Part shown: positions 8,455 through 16,043 of the stretch, one piece after another
How positions within the stretch are numbered: the first letter of the stretch is position 1
Layout of the letters: each line of letters begins with the position of its first letter
From: Lichtheimia corymbifera B2541
Taxonomy: Eukaryota; Mucoromycota; Mucoromycetes; Mucorales; Lichtheimiaceae
Assembly: GCA_000697475.1 (NCBI GenBank)
Contig: JNEU01000977.1
Span: forward strand, 1 to 16,043
Reading direction: 5' to 3'
DNA: 16,043 nt
Notes under the pieces: generated by a model
Seen by the model: only the letters and a program-made list of their open reading frames with translations
What the model was told of the DNA's origin: nothing
The model's database searches: none
Made by a program: the position numbers and the translations under genes

Positions 8455-9212
8455 CTAGAACGTGAGATCAAGGACACTTTCGGCATCAGAGGAGTCGTTG
8501 AGGTCAAGGATACTTTCACCATCAGAGTCGCTATCCGAGATTACAATCTTCTCATCCTCGTTTGGTTCTGGAACTGCTTGCTGATGTGATTGTGCATATT
8601 CAAACGATAAGAAGAAAATCTCATACCATGGATCATCTGTTATATTAGATCCACTTTTCGCAAAGCCAGGGTGTGTTGGGCTGATCTCGGGCCATTGGAA
8701 AGCAACATCCTCTCGAATACATACGAGTATGAAATGTGCGTTTCTCAACTGCAAGATGATGGGATGGGTGGATGCTGCCTCAGCAGGCGGGATGCATGAT
8801 GGTATGTATAAATATGTCGTCGATCCGTAGAAAGCGATTGGCCGTCGAAAAGTATCAGCAGCAATCTGGACACATTCTGGAGCCATGAACCACTTCTCGG
8901 AACCCCTTGCAAGAATGGCTTCGATTTTTGGTGCATCATCCTTCCTGTAAATGGTATGCTTGTTGTTTAAAAATTGGACGGCCATCCTGGTTTTGATGTC
9001 TTCATACAAATGCTCGTTTCCATAGGTAGCCCATGCAAGAGCACGAAAACCACAATTTCCATCACCAGCAGGATTGTACACCGATTCAACAGCATTTTTT
9101 AGGGATGATACTCATCACCATTTGCAAGTTGGGAATGATTCGCAGCTTTGGTTGGCGTTTGGGTACAGGATCCGACATTGGTTCAGGTTGGCTTCTTGGT
9201 TTCTTTTCTTGC
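8455..9212 (-). CDS. MULE transposase C-terminal exon: OTU-type cysteine protease domain
   Basis: The last exon starts QEKKPRSQPEP and, after a frame change at the A6 run 9095-9100, reads NAVESVYNPAGDGNCGFRA. GDGNCGFRALAW is the signature of OTU cysteine proteases: Asp codon 9063-9061, Cys codon 9054-9052. The matching His is in LRNAHFILV (codon 8736-8734), about 106 residues after the Cys, a normal OTU distance. An acidic tail (DEKIVISDSDSDGESILDL) ends the protein at stop 8457-8455. OTU enzymes usually remove ubiquitin; what this one cuts is unknown. It lies inside the terminal repeats and follows the transposase through a spliced junction, so it belongs to the element rather than the host. 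There is no ATG at the domain start, which argues against a separate gene. Confidence 0.8.
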
Positions 9213-9270
9213 CTATAGTATACCACGTTAATAATCCTATCAATAAATGATTGTTATTCACACCTACAAC
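9213..9270 (-). other. MULE intron 4 before the OTU exon
   Basis: GTTGTA..CTATAG, 58 nt. The donor is weaker than the others; it is chosen because TTGTAG is otherwise an in-frame stop and the following exon reads well after this join (GNQ-M-QEKKPRSQ). Confidence 0.5.
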
Positions 9271-11159
9271 ATTTGATTTCCTTGTAACCCGAGCGTCTTT
9301 GCTTTCTTTTTGGCAAGATCTTCATGAATCTCTAAACCGATCCGTCCACGCTTTGTAGAGCGGGTGGTGTTGCCTTTGGCGTTGGTTTTGCTTTTTGGTT
9401 GCAACAGGTGTTCAAGGTCGATACTGTCGTCATTCTTGACATTCTTCAGTTGTTCGAGAATTGGCTGAAGTTGTTGTTCCATATGGTGGCGATGTTGACC
9501 TGTGCTATGCTCATTACTGACATGTTCGATCCTTGTCAACTCTGCATTGATTTCGTCCAATATGGTTGGGACTACAGGTGGATTTGTGATTGCTATAATA
9601 TCGCTAGAGTTGTGCTGCAATTCATCTGCATGGTCAATTGTTTCTATGATTACAGGATAATGCATATAAGCACAGATGATCAAAACGGTTATAATTAAGC
9701 TCACCTAAACCGGTTGCAGTCTCTTCTGGGAAAAGATGCCAACGTCTGGGCACTAATGACAAAGGGATCTCACCATTCGGAGGGATACGGTGGCAACAAG
9801 GAAGGTTGAAATGAATGCGGATAGGGCAACGGCAATAAAGGGTGTTCAAGGGATTCAAATATGAGAGCTCATCTCGGATGGCATTGTAAGCAAATAGTGA
9901 AATCTTATTGCGCAAAGCAGCGAGACGAGCTTGTTTGGCTTGTGGCATACGAGCATCATATGCAAGTGTCTCCTTGTCATATTGGTGCTTCCAGGATTTG
10001 TCCTACATGTGAAATAGGTTATCAGCATATAATTGTAAAATGCAATCTCATACCATACCTTTTCTCTATAGTATAGATCAATGGATTTATACGCGGCAAA
10101 TAGATTACTGGCAGCGTTAAGGTTTTTCTTCAGATCAGCATGAGCTCCTTCGGTGCGATTGGTGCTAGTTGTTCCAAGATGTGGATGTACAGCTACGTAT
10201 CGCCCAACCCATTTCTCCTTGAATGCAAGCTTCCTGGATAATCATAAAGAAAAATGGAATCAGTAACATATCCACGGGATACAAAGGACAAAAATATCTT
10301 ACTTGTTGATATAATCTGTGGCGATTTGTTTCCCTTTCTCTTCCTTTATCAAATCCACAGCTTCCCATATCTTTTTCATAGCTGCTTCTTCAGCCTTCAC
10401 ATCGGGGACTACGTAACGGTTCGACTTTGGGGCTTCACGAAGTTTGGTTGCCATCAAGAAATTAAGCTGCTTCTCAAACTCGTCATATTGAGAGGGTGGT
10501 GTATAAAGCTTGCTCAGGTTTTGCTTGAAGTTGCGTCGTAAATGTACCTGGCATAGGAATTTTGCCGCTTGTGGAAATGCGTTGTCAAGTGCATTGATCA
10601 ATGCGGCTTCACTATCGGTCACAATGACTCCTGGTGCTGATTGTTGGTGACTCGGATAGACGACAGACTTCAAGGTGTTGGCAAACCACATGTAGCTGTT
10701 ATTGTCTTCATTTGATAGCCATCCACCTGCGATTGCAAATGATTTCAGAGCTGGGTATCCAACATTGCCAATACCAACGACATTGATAAATGGCATTTTC
10801 GACCTGTTTGTGCGATACGTTGCATCCATGGAGACGACTTCCGGAAAGGATCGTGCTAATTCGATAGCATTCGTATGGGCAAAGAATATCGCCTTTAGGT
10901 ATGCCTTATCGCCTTCACGTTCTGCAGCGTATCGAACTTCATATCCATCATTTTCAAGCGATGTAATCAAATTGAACATGGAGCGATCAGGGTCGTTGTT
11001 GAAGAGCTTTTGGCGAATATTGGCAATATCCTTTGCGATGCAAGGATGCCCGTTCTCTGTCATGACACTGGCAATAGTAGCATTTCTGGTACCATGGCTG
11101 ATCATCTCGATAACCCTTTTCAAATTATCACCACTAAGACGACGATGCATTGGATAAGA
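9213..11159 (-). CDS. MULE transposase, DDE core and SWIM-like finger (exons 1-4)
   Basis: Continues the DNA-binding frame after the TAG. Exon pieces are 11159-10303, 10233-10059, 10002-9705 and 9643-9271. The core shows the MULE catalytic triad: Asp in SMDATYRTN (codon 10826-10824), Asp in VTDSEAAL (10616-10614) and Glu in TNRTEGAHADLK (10151-10149), with the family's CQVHLRRNF between. A SWIM-like finger follows, CRC..PCCH (CRCPIRIHFNLPCCH). Then comes a basic linker rich in Lys and Gln (KTNAKGNTTRSTKRGR). The Glu motif lies in a small exon between two introns and is not in any long open frame. By family knowledge this enzyme cuts at the terminal repeats and inserts with an 8-9 bp stagger. 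All three catalytic residues are kept; only the upstream TAG and the downstream frameshift spoil the gene. Confidence 0.85.
9644..9704 (-). other. MULE intron 3
   Basis: GTGAGC..TCATAG, 61 nt. It joins EETATGL to ETIDHADELQ. Confidence 0.75.
10003..10058 (-). other. MULE intron 2
   Basis: GTATGG..ATGTAG, 56 nt, phase 0, with CTGATAAC as a possible branch site. It joins DLYYREK to DKSWKHQYDK. Confidence 0.8.
10234..10302 (-). other. MULE intron 1
   Basis: GTAAGA..ATCCAG, 69 nt. It joins IATDYIN-K to KLAFKEKWVGRYV and leads to the catalytic Glu exon. Confidence 0.8.
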
Positions 11160-11585
11160 CTAAATCTCCTTCTTGATGGGATGATTATGCTCGTTTTTGG
11201 TCATACTGGTGATACGCCACATGATGCTGTCCTCGCCCTTCGGTCTCACATACAATCGAAATGGGCATTCGCAACGCTCGGTGAGCTTTTCTCGTTGCTT
11301 GACCTCACGACCAGTGGCGGTGATGTTCCCCTGAGCGTCGGCATGGTAGGTCATTGTTCCAGCTACTGTTTCAACACGCTCTTTCTTGTTGCGGGGGGTA
11401 CCATAATGCTTGCACACAATAAACATGTACTTGTCTTTCCCCTTTTTGGAGCTTCTTTCAACATGCACCGAGAATCCGTTTTCTTTGGCCCATTTTTGAC
11501 AGGCACCAAAGGCAACGTCGCTACCACACCATTCTTTTTTCAACTGTTCAGGAATATGATGAACGGACATGTCGTTGCTGCTCAT
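11160..11585 (-). CDS. MULE transposase, N-terminal FAR1-like DNA-binding part
   Basis: The open frame extends upstream to 11756, but ATG 11585 (MSSNDMSVHHIPE) has the better context (TTCAAA before ATG) and starts just ahead of recognisable sequence. About 141 residues follow. CGSDVAFGACQKWAKENGF and then CECPFRLYV with W..MTKNEHNHP form the Cys/Cys/His/His layout of the FAR1/WRKY-GCM1-type DNA-binding domain found in MULE transposases. It would recognise the terminal repeats. The frame ends at TAG 11162-11160 and continues in the same frame beyond it (SYPMHRRLSGDNLK) into the catalytic part. Either this is a single nonsense mutation or the DNA-binding part is made alone. No intron is needed at this point. 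Confidence 0.8.
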   Translation of the reverse strand: MSSNDMSVHHIPEQLKKEWCGSDVAFGACQKWAKENGFSVHVERSSKKGKDKYMFIVCKHYGTPRNKKERVETVAGTMTYHADAQGNITATGREVKQREKLTERCECPFRLYVRPKGEDSIMWRITSMTKNEHNHPIKKEI

Positions 11586-11910
11586 TTTGAAATCGAATCG
11601 CAAAGTAGGTACAGGGACAATGGAGGCAATCGAAGTGAGTGGGTCAATTGGTTGTGTGTTCAAGGAACAAAGTTTTATTACAGGCTTCGCGTATCCAACA
11701 AAAGTATTCAGCGTTCGTTCCTGCACGCAAGATTCTATGTAAACGGAATGTCTCATCTATGTCAAATCGGCAAGAATCTCGGGGTCAATGCGCTAATGGC
11801 GAAAGTATGTTTATTGACAGAAGTCTATCGAGAGGATATATGTAATTCTATCATCATATTAGCTAGTGGATGACTCTAAACAAATAAACGCTCGCATGGT
11901 GCACAAACAT

Positions 11911-12002
11911 AAAAACGCGAACTGAGTGGGGGAGGCATGGTGCCGCCGTCTGAAATTAAAAAATTGGCATGGTGTTTTGACATGGTGCAAATAGCAAAGC
12001 CC
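11911..12002 (-). repeat. MULE right terminal inverted repeat
   Basis: The inverted partner of 8057-8148, 90 of 92 bases alike, ending GCAAAGCCC. The transposase reads inward from this side. Confidence 0.92.
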
Positions 12003-12010
12003 CGACATTT
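12003..12010 (+). repeat. MULE target site duplication, right copy
   Basis: CGACATTT directly after the right terminal repeat, identical to 8049-8056. Confidence 0.85.
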
Positions 12011-12062
12011 GACCAGCAACCACCTAGCAGCTATGAGCGGCATGTTGTGTAACCCAGCAGAT
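12011..12062. other. Short unassigned spacer right of the MULE
   Basis: Fifty-two bases between the MULE duplication and the start of the TCGATT-rich block. With 8048 and leftward it forms the pre-insertion target. Nothing recognisable. Confidence 0.4.
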
Positions 12063-12192
12063 CAGGTGTCAACCATCGATTCGCACGATGCGATTTTTCG
12101 ATCTTTCGATTCGATTCGATTCGATTCCCACATTTTCAATAATCGCACGATTACGCCAAAAACTCGAATCGAAATAATCGTGAGGACCCCTA
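12063..12192. repeat. Small hAT-like terminal piece with TCGAT repeats
   Basis: About 130 bp dominated by TCGATTCGATT and CGATTATTTCGATTCG words in both orientations. Read on the minus strand its right edge begins TAGGGGTCCTCACG, which fits the hAT YARNG terminus; its left edge reads CAGGTGTCAACC. It interrupts Tc1-B coding sequence exactly at 12192. No 8-bp duplication is visible, so it is either a truncated end or a degenerate MITE. The left boundary is a guess. Confidence 0.5.
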
Positions 12193-13023
12193 ATATAAAT
12201 GCAATTTCCATACATATGGAAATCCACTGAACTGAAGACTTCACCAAATTCCTTGTTGGCTTCATATTTTTCTTGTTCGGTTGATGGTGTTGGTGGGAAG
12301 CTTCTTTGTGAATACTTAAACAGGACAAGTGTGCATTAACACGTAACCAGCGATGCAGGGTTGTTTTGGCCGGTTTTAATTCTTCAAGAAGTGCATCAGC
12401 ATCCATTGCATCCATAATGTCGTGTACAGTGGTACTGTATGCTCATGCTCATCCACCCAATCACAAATGAATCGTACAACATCGGTGTTGAATTCACCAT
12501 TAGCCTTACGGCTACGTTTCTTCGGCACCACTGTGCCTCTTAAGCGATATCTACGCACAGCTGAACGCAATGTTGCTGGTTTGATTTGAGCTGCTGTGGC
12601 AGCTTGCTCAACGTGATAACCACGGCGGACAACATTCGTCGCAGCAGCTAGCATGGTTTGACTCTCTATCTTCTGGTATGAACCGCGTTTTCTACTTTTG
12701 CGTAGCTGATCAGGCATGCTCTCATCCTCTATCCAGCAATCAGTATTGTCAACATATTTCTTATGACCTTTTTCTGTCTCAATTACCATTTGAATTGGCA
12801 GTAATGCCATTACCATTCCCTTTATTCTGATAATCCATCGTTTCATTATCAGCTACAATACAGTATGTCAATATGAGATGGGATTGCAAAACAGCTTTTA
12901 TTGGTTACCCCTGTTATTATCTCCGGTATTCATGCTCGCTTGACGAGTAAACCGGGAGGACAAATCATTCAGGGCGTTAGCAGTGTCAATTTCGTCGTTG
13001 GTGTATTGTCTGCTTGAGCTCAT
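12193..13023 (-). pseudogene. Tc1-like transposase B, N-terminal half, truncated at first catalytic Asp
   Basis: Exon 1 starts at ATG 13023 (MSSSRQYTNDEIDTANAL) and runs to 12909; exon 2 starts at 12852 (ADNETMDYQNKGNGN). After a frame change near 12780-12800 the reading continues IETEKGHKKYVDN, then a Tc1-type helix-turn-helix (VEQAATAAQIKPATLRSAVRRYRLRG) whose second half is NTDVVRFICDWVDEH. A second frame change near 12425 leads to MDADALLEELKP and TTLHRWLRVNAHLS. The sequence reaches SSVDFHMYGNCIYI, where Tc1 elements have the first Asp (NCxFIDEAGF), and is cut there by the TAGGGG terminus. The DDE core is therefore missing. It may keep only DNA-binding ability, and frameshifts make even that doubtful. 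Confidence 0.75.
12853..12908 (-). other. Tc1-B intron
   Basis: GTAACC..TTGTAG, 56 nt, phase 1. It joins MNTGDNNR to ADNETMDYQ. Phase and place parallel the first intron of Tc1-A. Confidence 0.6.
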
Positions 13024-13161
13024 TGATGTGTAAATAGGTTAACAGAGAAACAAAACAGGATTGCTTGAAACATCTTCCCTTATGTTGAAACGAAGTTGTA
13101 TGCGTTGTTGTACACATGTACCACATTCAAAGGTGGCAAAGATCGGTTTTATTTACACAAC
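13024..13161. other. Short spacer between Tc1-A stop and Tc1-B start
   Basis: 138 bp with no gene. It should hold the 3' end of Tc1-A and the 5' end of Tc1-B, but I could not identify terminal inverted repeats or a TA boundary. Confidence 0.4.
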
Positions 13162-13329
13162 TTAAAGGTTGTCTTCTAGTGCAAGACAACGAGGGAAAAA
13201 AGTAATTGAGTGACCCACCCAACCTTCATAATCGCTCGGTGTGCATTTGGCCATCGCTTCGCATATATGGAGCTCCAAGTCCTCTGATACACTACGACCA
13301 TCAACATCTCTTCGGAAGACCCCTTTCAC

Positions 13330-13396
13330 CTATGTTTTACATACGTCATTGGATGAAGCATGGACCAAATAAAGTGGATTGATGAACGATCAATAC
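13330..13396 (-). other. Tc1-A intron 3
   Basis: GTATTG..ACATAG, 67 nt, phase 0. It joins IEEFFSK to VKGVFRRDVDG and adds the genuine 55-residue C-terminus ending at TAA 13164-13162. Confidence 0.8.
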
Positions 13397-13598
13397 CTTC
13401 GAGAAAAATTCTTCTATAGGACTGAGAAAAGGCGAGTATCTTGGAAGGAGTACCATATGATAGCCACGTTTTTCAATTTCTACTTGTATAAATTTAGGCG
13501 TATGGATGGGTGCATTGTCAAAGACTAAATACCATCCATGCCGATCTTGTTCATCCAGGCGATCTATAACCTGTCCAACGAAGACCAAAAAATTGGTG

Positions 13599-13662
13599 CT
13601 GATTGGAATTAGCATTATCAATTAGCTCTGATCTATCATAACGCGATGTCTTAATATATTAC
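13599..13662 (-). other. Tc1-A intron 2
   Basis: GTAATA..ATCAG, 64 nt, with GCTAATT near the acceptor. It joins GVRRGTT to STNFLVFVGQVID, giving normal Tc1 spacing before the second Asp. Confidence 0.7.
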
Positions 13663-13770
13663 CTCGTTGTCCCACGACGAACACCTTTCTTACTGTCGTG
13701 CACCGATATACACCGTTCACTCCTATCATACATACAACGGTTGATCTATACCTTATTCAAGGCTATCTTA

Positions 13771-14192
13771 TGTTCGGGTACAGGATCCACACATCCGAGT
13801 AGTTCACACACACAATAAGGAGATGGCACACATATAAGGGTAAGAGGTAACAAACAATGAATGTGGACTTTGACTTTATCATAGAAAGGGCTCTTACGCC
13901 ACTACAGCCCATTTACACGCACAACTTACACAAATGATCCATTTGTCACACCCACACATGGGTGCCACTATCTCTGCGTATTCCAACTTATCCAATTATT
14001 CAATTAGGAAGCCACGTCAACATCAATCCAAATATCATCCCTTACGCCATCATCCATTAAACATATAAATAAGCGCACTTAATCATTGAAGTAAATCATA
14101 ACCATATATTATTCAGTCTCACTGCACTCTCTCTTCGTCTCCTTTTATCTTCATCTTTATCACTTCTATCTTCTATTATTGTGCGCATTTCA
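13771..14192 (+). mobile_element. Probable solo LTR inserted in Tc1-A
   Basis: A 422-bp block without coding sense separates two parts of the Tc1-A frame. It starts TGTTCGGG and ends TTTCA, so it has the TG..CA ends of an LTR, and is flanked by CTTA on both sides (13767-13770 and 14193-14196). It holds a TATA box (TATAAATAAG, about 14064-14073) followed by a pyrimidine-rich tract, as in LTR promoters, oriented plus. Removing block and one CTTA (426 bp) leaves the Tc1 frame in register. The family and a second copy are unknown; the repeat is only 4 bp, so this is a good inference rather than proof. Confidence 0.5.
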
Positions 14193-15142
14193 CTTACGCT
14201 TCCTACCTTTAGGGCAGACTTTAATGGCGGCTTCACTAAGACCAACATTACTGATAGCTGCCAAGAGTGTTGTTGATGGTGCTCTCAATGTAGGTACTTA
14301 GACATGTGCAGCCTTGCCAACTTCAGACCACGCATAATTTCTACGCATACTAGCATTGAAAGATGCCTCATCGATGAAAACGCAATTGCTTCGATAATCC
14401 AGATTGCCTTCAATGATATGTTGCTGTACGAAATCGGCACGCATTTGTTTGGTCTCATCATTGGTACGACGTTCTGGATATTTACCAGCTCGCTTTAGAG
14501 TTATGCGCATCGAGTGAACGAGATGGTCATGCAAAGTGCTGCTAGCTAGCTTGATACCAAATTTGTCGTTGTATGCTTCAATCATTTGCTGCAACGTTGC
14601 TGTGTTATGGTTGGGATCGTTCAAATATTCACGAAGGAAAATGGTGCCTTCTTCATTGATAACACGAGGTGCCTGTCGCCCCTTCCTTTTTGGCATGACA
14701 TTGCCATTTTTCAGGTGCTTGGTCTTGATATTTCTTATGGTCTTTGCCGATACATAGAAGTGTTTGGCCACATGCTTGATAGGCTGTGCTTTCTGTATAA
14801 GCATATCCAGTATCTGCCTATTGCGATCCTCACTCAAATTAGGTCCAATATGCCTGCGTGCTTTGGTTGGCCTATCGGATGATGATGGCTCATTGGAAGA
14901 TACACCATTTTCACCTTCAGTTATCATGTCACGGCGCAGCTCGTTAATGGTAGATGACAAGTGGTGCAACTTTGGGACACTTGGCTCATCCTCTTCAGTT
15001 GTCTCATTGTCATCACTATTGTCGCTTTCACTATCATTGCTGGAATTGCTTTGATGCTCAACAGCCATGTACTGATGGGTGACAAATGCATCATTATCGT
15101 TGAGATTGACGTCATCCACTTCCATATTTGCGTTTTGATCGG

Positions 15143-15195
15143 CTACATTTTATATTCTATCCTGTTATTACGTGAACAAAGGTACATGGGCTCAC
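15143..15195 (-). other. Tc1-A intron 1
   Basis: GTGAGC..ATGTAG, 53 nt, phase 1, with GTAATAAC as possible branch site. It joins NSNNGII-P to DQNANMEVDD and moves the frame to that of the main exon. Confidence 0.7.
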
Positions 15196-15346
15196 GGATA
15201 ATACCATTATTGCTGTTTTGCTCATCGTTCATGATAGCTGTTGCAAGGCGGAAATTCCTAGCCCTACGACGCACAGGGGTGTATACATGGTGGGTTCTTT
15301 TAGTGACCCTACCACTGATACGTGGGGAGGAACGAGTTGTAACCAT

Positions 15347-15403
15347 GGTAATACTATATGGAATGAAAAAGCAGATATGGGGACGTATACTTTTAGGAGG
15401 TTT
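15347..15403. other. Upstream flank of Tc1-A
   Basis: AT-rich sequence before the Tc1-A start codon. No promoter element or terminal repeat stands out. Confidence 0.3.
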
Positions 15404-16018
15404 TTATTGATCAAAGCCAACCATCTCTACAAACACCTCAAAGCGGCAAGCTAAAAAGTGTTTATTCAAGTACGAACGCGAAATGGTTTTGTACGTTTCG
15501 CATTGGTCATTATCTTGTGCACCGGATGCTTGTACTCCAATATCTGCTGCGGTGTCACCATGGCACACAGTTCCATCATTTTCCTCGGTTGGCGTTACTG
15601 CGCTGCTTTGGATATCTAACAGCAACGGATTGTTTATTGACTATGTACAGGATTTCCGAGATGAAACTCCCCCTAAGAATAAAAGGTTCGTGGTTGAGGA
15701 TTCTTTCTTCAAGGTTGCGCATTCTTTCTTCGTGGCCAAGTGCATGATTGTTCGTGGTCGTGATGACTTGGATTCGTGGATGAGGGGCTTGATTTCATGG
15801 CTGCGGATTTCATTGTTCGCTGCTGGCGGGGAATTGTTCACCCTCGTGAGCTTAATTTTAATCACCAAGAGCAAATTGTTCACAGCCGCCATCTCTTTGT
15901 TAACGACTGCATATAATGATTTCATTGCCCCCGACTTTATCTTCAACAACCGCTTTTTTTTCTTCATACAAGGTGCATTTAATTTATATAGTGGAAAGTG
16001 AAAAAAATGGTGCAGCAC
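15404..16018 (-). CDS. Unrecognised open frame with one internal TAG
   Basis: Two minus-strand open stretches, 16018-15641 and 15625-15404, lie in the same frame and are parted by one TAG. The first has a Lys-rich start (MKKKKRLLKIKSGAM), a possible amphipathic stretch (VVNKEMAAVNNLLLVIK) and a Ser/Lys-rich part; the second is acidic at first (TPTEENDGTVCHGD) and ends FVEMVGFDQ. I do not recognise any family. A TATA-like CTATATAAAT at 15991-15982 lies close to the likely start. An overlapping plus-strand open frame (15483-16001) seems to be its shadow. It could be a transposon accessory gene entering from the right or chance. Confidence 0.2.
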
Positions 16019-16040
16019 CTTTTATCATTAGTGCAGCACC
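16009..16040. repeat. Paired GGTGCAGCACC dyads at the right edge
   Basis: GTGCAGCACC occurs at 16010-16019 and 16031-16040, 21 bp apart, about two helical turns. The first is a perfect dyad, GGTGC-A-GCACC. An A-run and a TATA-like CTATATAAAT follow on the minus strand. It may be an operator pair or the end of a transposon that continues beyond the window. Confidence 0.6.
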
Positions 16041-16043
16041 ACA

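Larger units (their letters stand above)
8057..12002 (-). mobile_element. Complete Mutator-like transposon (MULE) with OTU domain, about 3.9 kb
   Basis: The element is bounded by 92-bp terminal inverted repeats with two mismatches, flanked by an 8-bp direct duplication, within the 8-11 bp usual for Mutator elements. Inside is one transposase gene on the minus strand, starting about 325 bp from the right end and stopping about 300 bp from the left end. The near-identity of the repeats and the exact duplication point to a recent insertion. The gene itself has a TAG and a homopolymer frameshift, so the copy may have been moved in trans, or the lesions may be sequencing errors. Internal flanks 8149-8454 and 11586-11910 hold no gene that I can support. 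Confidence 0.9.
13162..15346 (-). pseudogene. Tc1/mariner-like (DD34E) transposase A, split by introns, stops and an LTR
   Basis: Coding pieces 15346-15196, 15142-14197, 13770-13663, 13598-13397 and 13329-13162 add to 1575 nt, exactly 525 codons in one frame. Start MVTTRSSPRISG is basic; an acidic Ser/Asp region follows, then an HTH (IKHVAKHFYVSAKTIRNIK) and Arg/Lys-rich linker. Catalytic residues: Asp in CVFIDEASFN, Asp in VFDNAPIH, Glu in LSPIEEFFSK; 34 residues lie between the second Asp and the Glu, as in Tc1. The C-terminus (GWVGHSITFFPRCL) is typical. Lesions are TAA 14300-14298, TAG 13748-13746 and the inserted LTR-like block. All three acidic residues are kept. Family assignment is firm; the exon joins are by hand. 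Terminal repeats with TA duplications were not found. Confidence 0.82.

Noticed and set aside
8455..9081. OTU frame as an independent host gene starting at GTG 9081
   Set aside because: No ATG starts the domain, and the preceding exon sequence is coding and leads into it after one homopolymer correction.
11010..11873. 287-codon plus-strand open frame
   Set aside because: It is antisense to the MULE transposase, has no motif, and mirrors its codons.
12076..12130. CRISPR-like or simple-repeat reading of the TCGATT run
   Set aside because: Units are irregular, occur in both orientations and there are no spacers; a hAT end explains it better.
9156..13790. GGGTACAGGATCC shared by the MULE OTU exon and the LTR-like block
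   Set aside because: A 13-base match is expected by chance about once or twice in a window of this size, and flanks do not match.
15483..16001. 172-codon plus-strand open frame near the right edge
   Set aside because: It overlaps the minus-strand frame, is hydrophobic in a way typical of antisense reading, and has no motif.

Overview
The window looks like a repeat-dense stretch of a fungal chromosome, most likely an early-diverging fungus of the Mucorales type. The basis is short introns (about 53-89 nt, GT..AG, often with CTAAY-like branch sites), an Asn-rich host protein, and the mix of transposons. The assignment is inference; no rRNA, tRNA or diagnostic host gene is present. Only one likely host gene is visible, entering from the left edge. 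Almost everything else is mobile DNA, inserted element into element.

Layout: (1) 1-453, the 5' end and promoter of a host gene on the minus strand, with an Asn-rich N-terminus. (2) 454-3407 minus, a Ty3/Gypsy-type retrotransposon with gag, protease and the first half of reverse transcriptase, cut off just after the FVDD motif, plus its probable 5' LTR/leader. (3) 3408-5391 plus, a hAT transposon (hAT-1) whose remaining coding part is fully open across three exons; its left part is lost at the Gypsy junction and its right terminus is kept. (4) 5392 to about 7110 (perhaps 7288) minus, an older, mutated hAT (hAT-2) with BED finger, broken by the hAT-1 terminus. (5) 8057-12002, a complete Mutator-like element (MULE) with 92-bp terminal inverted repeats and an 8-bp target duplication. 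It encodes in order a FAR1-like DNA-binding domain, a DDE core, a SWIM-like finger and an OTU-type cysteine protease domain. (6) 12063-12192, a small hAT-like terminal repeat piece. (7) 12193-13023 minus, Tc1-like element B, cut off at its first catalytic Asp motif. (8) 13162-15346 minus, Tc1-like element A (DD34E), with three introns and a probable 422-bp solo LTR inserted into it. (9) 15347-16043, unassigned sequence ending in phased GGTGCAGCACC dyads.

Reading across the introns by hand makes most of the fragmented frames join into coherent transposases. The remaining lesions can then be listed: one TAG and one A-run frameshift in the MULE; TAG, TAA, frameshifts and truncation in hAT-2; TAA, TAG and an LTR in Tc1-A; frameshifts and truncation in Tc1-B. 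The most interesting object is the MULE whose transposase continues into an OTU protease domain. The second theme is that these DNA transposons carry several introns, some at positions shared between copies.
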